Shown here piece after piece: positions 17,600-25,711 of a stretch of 36,767 nucleotides of DNA. How positions within the stretch are numbered: position 1 is the first letter of the stretch; the number at the start of each line of letters is the position of its first letter. The stretch spans positions 1-36,767 of the forward strand of contig CALWMN010000025.1 in the NCBI GenBank assembly GCA_944381935.1, read 5' to 3'. A model generated the notes under the pieces. The model searched no databases, was not told the origin of the DNA, and saw nothing but the letters and a program-made list of their open reading frames with translations. Position numbers and translations under genes: made by a program. Origin of the DNA: an uncultured Mediterraneibacter sp. Its GTDB lineage: Bacteria > Bacillota > Clostridia > Lachnospirales > Lachnospiraceae.

Positions 17600-18745
17600 T
17601 TATTTTTTCTCATACGGCACTCTTTTTTTATATTTTAGACAATATTGCGCTATCTCCCGGATCTGATCCGCACATTTTTCAAAAAAGGTTCTGTAGGAGC
17701 CGCAAAAATATTCCCGGTATGTCTCTCCACCTTCCTCCGGCACCCTGCGCCTTCTGCATCCTCCCCTGCATAGCCTGTACCACCGGCATTTCCCGCATGT
17801 TTCCGAAAGGTTTCCCGACTCTTTTATAAAAGCCTTTCCTGTGCTGCTTTCCAGGAAATCCCGGACTCTGCCCGTATGGAAATCTCCCAGCCTGTATTCA
17901 TCCAGCACGTAGAAATCACAGGGATATACGCTGCCGTCCGCCTCTGTCACACACTGCACGCTGCACACCCCCCGCTGTTCACACGCCTCGGGAGGAAACC
18001 CCATCAGAATCCCCACATAGTTTTCAAACTGGCGGATATACGGGGCCTTTCCTCTCTTCCAGTCCTTGTGCCAGAGCCGGAAGAGTTCCGTCAAAAACTT
18101 CCCGTACATTTCAGGAGTAAGCGAATACTCTTTTTCCCCCGGCGCTTCCCACAAAGGGTCAAGGCAGGCAATATACTGTTGATAATGCCAGCCGTTCCTC
18201 TTATACTCCTGATAGATTTCCCGGATCTGCTCTGCCGCCTGCCGCGTAACCACCGTGAGAATGTTGTAGTCCACCTTATATTGTTCCAGCATCTCCACTG
18301 CCTTGCGCACCCTTGCATAGGTCGGGCTGCCGTCTTTGCCCCGCCTGTACCTGTCATGTATCGTTTCCGTTCCGTCAACCGATATCCCGACAAGGAAATG
18401 GTGTTTCTGAAACAGGGCGCACCACTCTTCATCGATTAAAAGACCGTTTGTCTGAAACGAATTACTTACACGGACATGATTCCTGTTAAATCTTTCCTGC
18501 ATCTCCACTGCCTTTTGAAAAAAGGCAGGTCCCCTTAACGCAGGCTCTCCCCCCTGGAATGCAAAGCACACCTCGCCCTGCGCCTGAAACAACACCTTCT
18601 TTATAATCATTTTCAGGGTCTCCTCCGACATCATTCCATAAGACGGTGTCTCCCTCTTTTCTGCTTCATCGCAGTAAAAGCAGTAATCACACTGCATATT
18701 ACACAATCCAGAAGCCGGTTTGATCAAAATTGTCTGTAATGGCAT
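17600..18745 (-). CDS. Anaerobic sulfatase-maturating enzyme (radical SAM)
   Basis: Cytoplasmic radical SAM enzyme of 381 aa that oxidises the active-site Cys or Ser of sulfatases to formylglycine. The SAM cluster motif is C15-x3-C19-x2-C22 (CNMQCDYC), followed by FAFQGGEPAL. The C-terminal SPASM region carries Cys for two extra Fe-S clusters (YPCDFYVLDE, CGKCRWYRLCRGGCRR, YFCGSY). Length and motifs match the characterised Clostridium perfringens anSME almost throughout. It is in the same orientation as, and 149 bases upstream of, the binding-protein operon; the only sulfatase in the window (9669-11129) is its likely client. A small GC-rich hairpin (18760-18782) lies just before the ribosome binding site. 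Confidence 0.95.
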   Translation of the reverse strand: MPLQTILIKPASGLCNMQCDYCFYCDEAEKRETPSYGMMSEETLKMIIKKVLFQAQGEVCFAFQGGEPALRGPAFFQKAVEMQERFNRNHVRVSNSFQTNGLLIDEEWCALFQKHHFLVGISVDGTETIHDRYRRGKDGSPTYARVRKAVEMLEQYKVDYNILTVVTRQAAEQIREIYQEYKRNGWHYQQYIACLDPLWEAPGEKEYSLTPEMYGKFLTELFRLWHKDWKRGKAPYIRQFENYVGILMGFPPEACEQRGVCSVQCVTEADGSVYPCDFYVLDEYRLGDFHTGRVRDFLESSTGKAFIKESGNLSETCGKCRWYRLCRGGCRRRRVPEEGGETYREYFCGSYRTFFEKCADQIREIAQYCLKYKKRVPYEKK

Positions 18746-18840
18746 AGCTATTTTCTCCCGCCGGGGTATCTTCTTTCCCGGCGCCCCTTTCTGATCCGTA
18801 ATTCAAATAGACATCCTCAGGGCTTTGGCTCGCTGCAATT

Positions 18841-18868
18841 AAAAAAGGAAGCCCTTCCAGACTTCCTT
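18841..18868 (-). terminator. Intrinsic terminator of tRNA-Ser(UGA)
   Basis: Minus strand: stem AAGGAAG (18868-18862) with CTTCCTT (18851-18845), a 10-base loop, and a run of T directly after. It follows the tRNA 3' end by 4 bases. Confidence 0.85.
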
Positions 18869-18872
18869 ACAG

Positions 18873-18958
18873 CGGAGAGGGTGGGATTCGAACCCACGCG
18901 CCCTTTCGGACAAACGGTTTTCAAGACCGCCTCGTTATGACCACTTCGATACCTCTCC
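18873..18958 (-). tRNA. tRNA-Ser (anticodon UGA)
   Basis: Class II tRNA of 86 nt on the minus strand. The acceptor stem is GGAGAGG with CCTCTCC and the discriminator is G. The anticodon loop CTTGAAA gives UGA at 18923-18921, there is a long variable arm, and the T arm contains GGTTCGAATCC. It reads UCA and related codons. CCA is not encoded. Confidence 0.96.
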
Positions 18959-19005
18959 TTATTTACGCCGGCTGGATAAATCCAGTCGGTTTTGCGACGC
19001 TGTTA

Positions 19006-19035
19006 ATTCTATCATATACAGGAAATGACTGTCAA
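19006..19035 (-). promoter_or_regulatory. Promoter of tRNA-Ser(UGA)
   Basis: Minus strand: -35 TTGACA (19035-19030), 18-bp spacer, -10 TAGAAT (19011-19006), followed by a leader of about 47 bases with a CTGGA/TCCAG hairpin before the tRNA. It starts just past the ispD stop. Confidence 0.65.
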
Positions 19036-19044
19036 TATGTTTTT

Positions 19045-19752
19045 CTACATTTGCAGAAATACTTCCGCGGTCTTCAGGTCCTCCGGCGTCGTAATCTTAA
19101 TGTTTTCATACGAACCATAAAACATTTTAATCGGGAAGTTCAGCATCTGCTCTACTGCCATAGCGTCATCCGTCACTGTTATAAAGGGTTCCCCCATGAG
19201 AAGAGAATATGCGCTCTTGACCAGCTTTGTCTCAAATACCTGCGGCGTCTGCACGACCCACAGACTTTTCCTCTCCGGCGTATCCCTCACAAATTCGTTT
19301 TCATCCACGATCTTGATGGTGTCTTTCGCCGGGACGCCTGCCACGCATGCCTTGTATCTGCCGACACAGGCGTAAGCCCTCTCGATCATCGCCCCATCCA
19401 CAAAGGGCCTTGCCCCATCGTGGATAAACACATATCCTTTCTCTTTTGCTTCCTGTAATCCGTTCCACACAGAGGCATAGCGCTCCGCGCCGCCTGCCAC
19501 AATTTTTGACACCTTAGAGAAACCATATTTTTCTATAATCTCAGTCCCACAGTACGCCTCTTCCCCTTTCCCCGCCACAAGGATGATCTCATCGATCAGC
19601 GGGGAAGACTGAAATGCTTTCAGGGAATAATACAACACCGGTTTCCCTCCCATGAGGAGATATTGCTTGTGAATCCTGGTCCCCATTCTCCTTCCACTGC
19701 CCGCCGCAAGCACGACAGCCGTACAATATTCCTTCTCCGTTCCTTTTCCCAT
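19045..19752 (-). CDS. ispD: 2-C-methyl-D-erythritol 4-phosphate cytidylyltransferase
   Basis: Converts MEP + CTP to CDP-methylerythritol in the non-mevalonate isoprenoid pathway. The 235-aa protein has the signature AVVLAAGSGRRMG near residue 13, HKQYLLMGGKPVL, the HDGARPFVD motif and a C-terminal KITTPEDL stretch, all typical. The start ATG 19752 shares one base with the tsaD stop (TGATG), showing translational coupling and fixing the start. It is the last gene of the housekeeping run before tRNA-Ser. Confidence 0.95.
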   Translation of the reverse strand: MGKGTEKEYCTAVVLAAGSGRRMGTRIHKQYLLMGGKPVLYYSLKAFQSSPLIDEIILVAGKGEEAYCGTEIIEKYGFSKVSKIVAGGAERYASVWNGLQEAKEKGYVFIHDGARPFVDGAMIERAYACVGRYKACVAGVPAKDTIKIVDENEFVRDTPERKSLWVVQTPQVFETKLVKSAYSLLMGEPFITVTDDAMAVEQMLNFPIKMFYGSYENIKITTPEDLKTAEVFLQM

Positions 19753-20780
19753 CAGTGTTCTCCCAATTTCAGATTCGGGACAGCATTGAGATCCCATCCG
19801 TGCCTCGTACCGGAAAGGAACTCATAGTAAGCCGCCGCACCTATCATCGCAGCATTGTCCGTACAGAAGACCGGGGATGGATAATAGAACCGTATCTCCC
19901 GCTCTGCGCACGCCTCTTTCATTGCCGCCCTCAGGGCAGTATTGGACGCAACTCCCCCGGCGATCGCAAATTTGTACATACCGTAATCTTCCGCCGCTTT
20001 CATGGAATTATCCACCAGCACATCAACCACTGCTTTCTGGAAGGAGGCTGCAATATCGGCGGGATCATAGCTCTCCCCTTTCATCCTGCATCCGTTGATA
20101 TAATTCAGGACTGCCGATTTAAGGCCGCTGAAGCTGAAATCGTATTCCGCCCCTTCTATGTGCGCTTTCGGGAACTTCACTGCATCAGGATTTCCCTCTT
20201 TCGCGATACGGTCGATCTTTGGCCCTCCCGGATATCCCAGCCCGATGGCCCGGGCAACCTTATCGTATGCTTCCCCCGCCGCATCATCCCGTGTGCGTCC
20301 CAGTATCTCATATTTTCCATATTCCCTGACGCATACCAGGTGGGTGTGCCCGCCCGAAGCCACCAGGCACAGGAACGGCGGTTCCAGTTCAGGATGCTCA
20401 ATATAATTTGCAGAAATATGCCCCTCAATATGATGTACCCCGACCAGAGGAAGGTTTCTGGCATATGCGATGGCCTTCGCCTCCGCCACGCCCACCAGAA
20501 GAGCTCCGACAAGCCCCGGTCCGTACGTCACCCCCACCACATCGATGTCATCAAGGGTCACTTTTGCCTCCTTTAAGGCTTCCCCGATCACCTGATTGAT
20601 CTTCTCAATATGTTTTCTGGAGGCAATCTCCGGCACAACGCCTCCGTACAGCTTATGCAGGTCTATCTGGGACGAGATAATGTTGGAGAGGACTTCCCTC
20701 CCGTTATGCACGACTGCGGCTGCAGTCTCATCGCAGGACGTCTCGACTGCCAATATATTGATATCTCTGATTTCTTTCAT
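19752..20780 (-). CDS. tsaD: tRNA N6-adenosine threonylcarbamoyltransferase TsaD
   Basis: Catalytic subunit (342 aa) of t6A37 synthesis; it transfers the threonylcarbamoyl group to A37 of ANN-decoding tRNAs with TsaB and TsaE, both encoded upstream here. The ASKHA signature [16 protein letters not shown] is at the N-terminus, the metal-binding histidines are in [12 protein letters not shown], and [10 protein letters not shown] and CTDNAAMIG lie near the end. ATG 20780 has GAGAGG 8 bases upstream, overlapping the rnz stop region; there are 11 bases between the genes. Confidence 0.97.
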   Translation of the reverse strand: MKEIRDINILAVETSCDETAAAVVHNGREVLSNIISSQIDLHKLYGGVVPEIASRKHIEKINQVIGEALKEAKVTLDDIDVVGVTYGPGLVGALLVGVAEAKAIAYARNLPLVGVHHIEGHISANYIEHPELEPPFLCLVASGGHTHLVCVREYGKYEILGRTRDDAAGEAYDKVARAIGLGYPGGPKIDRIAKEGNPDAVKFPKAHIEGAEYDFSFSGLKSAVLNYINGCRMKGESYDPADIAASFQKAVVDVLVDNSMKAAEDYGMYKFAIAGGVASNTALRAAMKEACAEREIRFYYPSPVFCTDNAAMIGAAAYYEFLSGTRHGWDLNAVPNLKLGEH

Positions 20781-20791
20781 ATACGTGCCTC

Positions 20792-21700
20792 TCAATCTTC
20801 AAACTTCAGCTTGGCCGACATGGAATCTCTGCCGGCTTTCGCCGACGGAAAGATCTTCCGCACCTCATTCATATACTGTTCCGGACGGGTGAGGGATGGG
20901 CTGTAGTGTGTAAGCCACAGCTCTTTCACCTCTGCCTCCCTGGCAAGCCCTGCCGCCTCATAAAAAGTCATATGCTTATATTCCACCGCTTTTTCCGCCT
21001 TTTCCTTCTCCCCGTACATTCCTTCACAGATAAAGAGGTCTGAATTCCTCGCATTTTCCCGGATTGAGCTAACCGGCCTTGTATCTGTCGTGTACGTCAG
21101 CTTAATCCCTTTTCGGGGCGGACCGAGCACCATATCCGGCGTCAGGACGCCCTCCTCTGACTCAACAGTCTCTCCTCCCTGCAGGCGGCTCCAGTATTTC
21201 TGGGGGATATTTTGGGATATCGCCCGCTCCACGTCAAATTTTCCGTTCCGGTCTATCTCCAGCGTATAGCCGTAACAAAGCACATTATGATTGACCTTGA
21301 ACGCCTTCAGCCGGTATCCGTTCATTTCAAACGTCTGCTCACTGCCTTCGATTTCCTTAAAAACAATCGGAAAAGGCAGCTCCGGCGCAATCACCCTCAG
21401 ATTCCCCACAACCTTCTGAAGCCCCTTCGGTCCGATCATCGTCAGGGGTTCCCTCCTGTCGGCATTTCCCATCGTGAGAAGCAGTCCCGGGAGCCCGCTG
21501 ATATGGTCTCCATGAAAATGCGTGAAACAGATCACGTCGATCGGCTTAAAGCTCCATCCCTTTTCCTTGATCGCCACCTGCGTGCCCTCTCCGCAGTCTA
21601 TGAGAAGGCTGCTGCCATTGTACCGCGTCATAAGCGCAGTCAGGAAACGATAGGGAAGCGGCATCATACCCCCGCTTCCAAGCAAACAAACATCTAACAT
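20792..21700 (-). CDS. rnz: Ribonuclease Z
   Basis: tRNA 3'-processing endonuclease of the metallo-beta-lactamase superfamily, 302 aa. The zinc motif HFHGDH (His61, His63, Asp65, His66) and the N-terminal FLGSGG-like start (LLGSGGMMP) are visible, with THYSPS near the C-terminus. Because tRNAs in this window lack encoded CCA, RNase Z would be the enzyme that trims them before CCA addition. It is part of the t6A/tRNA gene run. Confidence 0.93.
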   Translation of the reverse strand: MLDVCLLGSGGMMPLPYRFLTALMTRYNGSSLLIDCGEGTQVAIKEKGWSFKPIDVICFTHFHGDHISGLPGLLLTMGNADRREPLTMIGPKGLQKVVGNLRVIAPELPFPIVFKEIEGSEQTFEMNGYRLKAFKVNHNVLCYGYTLEIDRNGKFDVERAISQNIPQKYWSRLQGGETVESEEGVLTPDMVLGPPRKGIKLTYTTDTRPVSSIRENARNSDLFICEGMYGEKEKAEKAVEYKHMTFYEAAGLAREAEVKELWLTHYSPSLTRPEQYMNEVRKIFPSAKAGRDSMSAKLKFED

Positions 21701-21729
21701 AATACCCCTCTGTGTTATCTTTTCTATCT

Positions 21730-21963
21730 CTATTCGGTAATTTCTGCCGGGATCAGAAAGGAATCCAACAGTTCATCGTAGCAGGACTCACAGAGATCAA
21801 AACTGTGCCTCTCTCCGTCTTTCTCCGAAAAATATCCCCATGTCTGATCCACACTGAACACGCCTTCCCTGGCATGTCCATTTACCACGGAAATCTCTTT
21901 TCCGCATTTATTACATACAATTTTTTTGACTTCTTTAGTTTCTTTCAACTGATACTGGCGCAT
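21730..21963 (-). CDS. Small zinc-ribbon protein of unknown function
   Basis: Protein of 77 aa with two Cys pairs, CNKC near residue 17 and CESC near residue 58, spaced as in a zinc ribbon, and a highly acidic C-terminus. ATG 21963 has GGAGGAG 7 bases upstream. It sits between tsaB-rimI and rnz in the same orientation. A TATAAT-like -10 at 22015-22010, and a weak hairpin after tsaB-rimI, suggest it may also start its own transcript. I do not recognise a specific function. Confidence 0.75.
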   Translation of the reverse strand: MRQYQLKETKEVKKIVCNKCGKEISVVNGHAREGVFSVDQTWGYFSEKDGERHSFDLCESCYDELLDSFLIPAEITE

Positions 21964-22064
21964 ACAATCTCCTCCTGTGCAATACAGTTTTTCTTCTTGT
22001 CACGCCTACATTATAAAGACAAGGCTTTAAAAATCCTACTGGGAACTGCTTCCGCTGTTATGGT

Positions 22065-23249
22065 TTATCTCCCAGTGCCCCTGCTCATCAGTATGCCGTC
22101 TTCCTGCGGTTCGCTATAAAAATGCTGACGGATTCCATCTACCTTAAATCCCTCTTTCCCGTAAAGCGAGCGCGCCGCCTCATTGCTCTCCCGGACGTCC
22201 AGAAGTACTCTTGCAATATTCCTTTCCCGGCAGAGCTTATCCAGCTTTGATAAAAGGGTATGGGCTACCCCCTGCCTTCTGAACTCCTTCACAGTGGCGA
22301 TCCTCGTAATCTCCGCTTCGTCAGCCGCCGTGTAGGCAAGCAGGTATCCTGCAATACGCCCTGCTTTTCTGGCCGTCAGGCAGATCGTATTTCTCTGCCG
22401 CACCGTCTCAAGGATGGATTTCTCGCTCCAGGCATCCGAAAAGAGCGCATGCTCCATCTCCGCCACCGCAGCCGCGTCCTCCGCCGTCATCCCTTCCACT
22501 TCTGTTCCGGCATTTTTCTCCCGCTCCGCACGTTCTCTCTCCGCCTGTGATACCCGCAGATATTCCGGCTTATGCTCTGCGGCGGTCTCAAAGCGTCCCG
22601 CTTTGTAATAGCGGATTCCGAGAGCACCGACCGCTGCCGCCCTCTGACGGTTCATATAGGACGGGGCAAAAGAATAGGGCACCTTCAGTCCATCCGCCAG
22701 CATGTCCCGGCAGACAGGCACGCCGTCCCCCAGGAAAATGACCGGACGGGCATAGTTGTTGAGCCTCCGTATCAGGTCTTCCACTGATATTGCCATCTGC
22801 ATTTTCAGCACCTGGAACACAGGCTCGGTCAGGTTCTGTCCGCCCTTTTTCCCCGCTTTTGAAGAGAACGTATAAATCCCCGTATAGACCTGCCTGCGCC
22901 TGGCATCCATAATCGGACAGATTAACCCCTCATAGGGGAACACATTGTAGGCAAGAGCATCCACCGTGGGAACATTAATCAATGGCTTATCAAGCGCCAG
23001 CCCCAGTCCTTTGGCAGTGGCTGATCCAATCCGGAGACCGGTAAAGGAGCCGGGGCCTCCCGAAACCGCTATCGCATCAATGTCAGACAGGCTTATGTCC
23101 ACCATCCTTATCATCTCGTCGATCATCGGGAGCAGCGTCTGGGAATGGGTCTTTTTATAGTTCACCGTATATTCCGCAATCGTCTGTGTCTCCTCTACAA
23201 CCGCGACTGTCGCCGTCATGCCGGAGCTGTCTATCGCCAATACTTTCAT
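22065..23249 (-). CDS. tsaB-rimI: TsaB-RimI fusion protein
   Basis: 394-aa fusion. Residues 1 to about 230 are TsaB, the non-catalytic partner of TsaD: MKVLAIDSSGMTATVAVVE start, HSQTLLPMID and AVSGGPGSFTGLRIG. Residues from about 245 are a GNAT acetyltransferase of the RimI type (ribosomal protein S18 N-terminal alanine acetylation), with the acetyl-CoA loop RRQGVAHTLL and LDVRESNEAARSLYGKEGF. A charged linker of about 30 residues joins them. The frame is continuous, so this is a real fusion and not a frameshift. ATG 23249 marks the usual TsaB N-terminus with AGGA 5 bases upstream. Similar fusions are known in Firmicutes. Confidence 0.92.
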   Translation of the reverse strand: MKVLAIDSSGMTATVAVVEETQTIAEYTVNYKKTHSQTLLPMIDEMIRMVDISLSDIDAIAVSGGPGSFTGLRIGSATAKGLGLALDKPLINVPTVDALAYNVFPYEGLICPIMDARRRQVYTGIYTFSSKAGKKGGQNLTEPVFQVLKMQMAISVEDLIRRLNNYARPVIFLGDGVPVCRDMLADGLKVPYSFAPSYMNRQRAAAVGALGIRYYKAGRFETAAEHKPEYLRVSQAERERAEREKNAGTEVEGMTAEDAAAVAEMEHALFSDAWSEKSILETVRQRNTICLTARKAGRIAGYLLAYTAADEAEITRIATVKEFRRQGVAHTLLSKLDKLCRERNIARVLLDVRESNEAARSLYGKEGFKVDGIRQHFYSEPQEDGILMSRGTGR

Positions 23250-23325
23250 AAATCCTGCCGTTCCTTTCATACTGGTAAACGCCGGCGCAAAGCCTGTGCC
23301 TTGCGTCCGGCGCAAAAGCGCTGAT

Positions 23326-23754
23326 CTATTCCAGCTCTTCAATCGTTATCCTTCTGTAGTCGAATCCTCTCTCCAGATCTTTTTCAATCAGGACTTCCGT
23401 CCGCTTTGCAGGCAGGATTTCTTTGATCAGATCCGCCCACTCTATCAGGGAGACCCCGTCTCCCATTACATAATCGTCAAACCCGACTTCCTCCATTTCC
23501 TCCACGTCACTGATCCGGTAGACATCAAAATGGCAGAACGGAAGCCGTCCCCCGTCATATACCTGGACAATCGTAAATGTAGGGCTGCTGACCGGCTCTT
23601 CTATCCCGAGCCCCTTTGCAAGACCCTGTGTAAATACAGTCTTCCCGACTCCCAGATCCCCTGTCAGGGTGAATACCTGCCCGGGATAAGCTTCCTCACC
23701 GAGCTTCATCCCTACACGGAATGTCTCTTTTGGATTATGGGTTTCTATCAGCAT
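23326..23754 (-). CDS. tsaE: tRNA t6A biosynthesis ATPase TsaE
   Basis: P-loop ATPase of 142 aa required for t6A37 formation with TsaB and TsaD. Walker A is GDLGVGKT at 32-39, followed by SSPTFTIVQVY and the HFDVYRI motif typical of the family. Usual length. ATG 23754 has GGGAGG 9 bases upstream. It is followed by tsaB-rimI after 76 bases. Confidence 0.95.
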   Translation of the reverse strand: MLIETHNPKETFRVGMKLGEEAYPGQVFTLTGDLGVGKTVFTQGLAKGLGIEEPVSSPTFTIVQVYDGGRLPFCHFDVYRISDVEEMEEVGFDDYVMGDGVSLIEWADLIKEILPAKRTEVLIEKDLERGFDYRRITIEELE

Positions 23755-23787
23755 TTGGTTTTTCCTCCCACATACACCGGCGGCGGA

Positions 23788-24966
23788 TCAGTGATGGAAC
23801 AGACGGATCCCCGTAAATGCCATCGCCATATCATGCTTGTTACAGGCTGCGATCACATTGTCATCTCTCACGGAACCTCCCGGCTGAGCCACATATTTCA
23901 CACCGCTCTTATATGCGCGCTCGATGTTGTCCCCGAACGGGAAAAATGCATCTGAGCCAAGCGAAACGCCCTGCAGCCTGTCAAGCCACGCCCGTTTCTC
24001 CCCGCGGGTAAACACTTCGGGTTTCACCCGGAAGGTATTCTCCCAGGCGCCGTCTGCAAGGACATCCATGTACTCTTCCCCGATGTAAAGGTCAATTGCA
24101 TTGTCCCGGTCTGCACGTCCAATCCCGTCCCGGAACTGAAGCCCCATCACCTTCGGACTCTGGCGGAGCCACCAGTTGTCCGCTTTCTGTCCGGCAAGAC
24201 GTGTACAGTGGATACGGGACTGCTGCCCCGCCCCGATGCCGATCGCCTGTCCATCCTTCACATAGCAGACAGAATTAGACTGGGTATATTTGAGCGTGAT
24301 CATAGAGATCGCCAGATCAAGCTTCGCCGCATCCGGTATTTCCTTATTTTCCGTCACCACATTGGAGAAGAAATCCCGATCGATATTCAGCTCATTCCTT
24401 CCCTGCTCAAAGGTAATCCCAAACACTTCCTTGTGCTCAAGCTGCGCCGGAACATAGTCCGGATCGATCTGTATGATGTTATAATTGCCTTTCTTCTTCT
24501 GCTTTAAAATATCCAGTGCTTCCGGCTCATATCCCGGGGCAATCACTCCGTCGGACACTTCCCTCTTAATGAGCCTCGCCGTATCCACGTCACAGACATC
24601 CGACAGCGCAATAAAGTCGCCAAAGGAAGACATCCTGTCCGCCCCTCTCGCTCTCGCATATGCACATGCCAGCGGGGAGAGTTCCCCAAGGTCATCCACC
24701 CAGTATATCTTCGCCAGTGTCTCCGTAAGCGGAATCCCTACCGCTGCTCCCGCCGGTGAGACATGCTTAAATGACGTGGCAGCAGGAAGGCCGGAAGCCT
24801 TCTTTAATTCTGACACAAGCTGCCAGCCGTTAAAGGCGTCCAGGAAATTAATATACCCCGGGCGGCCGCACAGCACTTCAATCGGCAGCTCGCCCCCATC
24901 GCCCATGTAGATCCTGGACGGCTTCTGGTTCGGGTTACATCCATACTTCAGTTCCAGTTCTTTCAT
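23788..24966 (-). CDS. Stand-alone AICAR transformylase (PurH C-terminal type)
   Basis: Formylates AICAR with 10-formyl-THF in purine synthesis. The 392 aa correspond only to the transformylase half of PurH: SFKHVSPAGAAVG near residue 65, the LKYTQSNSVCYVKDGQ segment, GIGAGQQSRIHC, and the C-terminal DNVIAACNKHDMAMAFTGIRLFHH. The N-terminal IMP cyclohydrolase (MGS-like) half is absent; a separate PurO-type cyclohydrolase is encoded 15 bases upstream and would do the last step. The two genes therefore replace bifunctional PurH. Confidence 0.93.
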   Translation of the reverse strand: MKELELKYGCNPNQKPSRIYMGDGGELPIEVLCGRPGYINFLDAFNGWQLVSELKKASGLPAATSFKHVSPAGAAVGIPLTETLAKIYWVDDLGELSPLACAYARARGADRMSSFGDFIALSDVCDVDTARLIKREVSDGVIAPGYEPEALDILKQKKKGNYNIIQIDPDYVPAQLEHKEVFGITFEQGRNELNIDRDFFSNVVTENKEIPDAAKLDLAISMITLKYTQSNSVCYVKDGQAIGIGAGQQSRIHCTRLAGQKADNWWLRQSPKVMGLQFRDGIGRADRDNAIDLYIGEEYMDVLADGAWENTFRVKPEVFTRGEKRAWLDRLQGVSLGSDAFFPFGDNIERAYKSGVKYVAQPGGSVRDDNVIAACNKHDMAMAFTGIRLFHH

Positions 24967-24981
24967 CTTTTCATCCGCTCC

Positions 24982-25695
24982 TTAGTGATTTTTATTTACA
25001 ATCTTCGTTTCATATTTTCCTGTCTCTATCTCAATGTAGCGGACAAAAAGCGAAACCTTATTGTCCTCATCCAGACTTGCCCACAGAGTGTCTGTAAAGG
25101 CTTCCATATCATCCGGGATTCCGATCCGTTTCGGCTCCCCCTCAAAGCTGGGGAGAGGATCGCCATCACACAGATACGTGTGGATAAAGCGCCCTTCCCC
25201 TGCCGCCGGGTTCTCATAGGCAAATGTATATCTGCAGCAGCTGTCGGGGCTTCCGTTGCTGCTCTTTAAAATAGACATGGCAAAATTATACGTCCCGTTC
25301 TCGATATGCATGATGCCGGAAATGCGAGGCGTATAGTTTGGGCCATCCGGCTCAAACTCCCTGGTTCTTAAAGACTGTTCAAACGTAAGCTGCTTATCCA
25401 TGCCCTCATAAATGGTATCTGTTTGATCGCCGTTTGTCACAATGGTCTTATTGCCAAGCACCCTCACAGGAGCATAAATAACAAGGCTTGGGTCCGTCAG
25501 CTTTGCAGGGTCGAACGCCTGCGTGCGGATCCCCTCGCCGTCTTCGACAAAAATGCGGTTTCTGCTGTTCACACTGCGGCCCATGATAAAGTATGCAGTG
25601 ACAGCTTTCTTCCCGTCAGGAGTCTTCCCGATGATGATCCCTCTGCCCGGATAAGAATTGTTTTTCAGTTCTTCCTCGATCGACAACATTTTCAT
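24982..25695 (-). CDS. IMP cyclohydrolase, PurO type
   Basis: Cyclises FAICAR to IMP, the last step of purine synthesis. The 237-aa protein matches the IMP_cyclohyd (PurO-like) family by NNSYPGRGIIIG near residue 12 and YFIMGRSVNSRNRIF near residue 35, rather than the MGS-like domain of PurH. ATG 25695 is chosen because AAAGGAG lies 10 bases upstream; the frame upstream overlaps the corC-like stop. A tiny ATG frame of three codons lies between the ribosome site and the start. Placement directly before AICAR transformylase supports the assignment. Confidence 0.88.
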   Translation of the reverse strand: MKMLSIEEELKNNSYPGRGIIIGKTPDGKKAVTAYFIMGRSVNSRNRIFVEDGEGIRTQAFDPAKLTDPSLVIYAPVRVLGNKTIVTNGDQTDTIYEGMDKQLTFEQSLRTREFEPDGPNYTPRISGIMHIENGTYNFAMSILKSSNGSPDSCCRYTFAYENPAAGEGRFIHTYLCDGDPLPSFEGEPKRIGIPDDMEAFTDTLWASLDEDNKVSLFVRYIEIETGKYETKIVNKNH

Positions 25696-25711
25696 ACCAA
25701 CATTTCTCCTT

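Noticed and set aside
19755-20576. Open frame of 273 codons opposite tsaD
   Set aside because: Shadow of the strongly conserved tsaD; rich in Cys, His and Arg with no motif.
22065-23249. Possible sequencing frameshift joining two genes
   Set aside because: The frame is continuous, both domains are complete, and such fusions are known in related bacteria.
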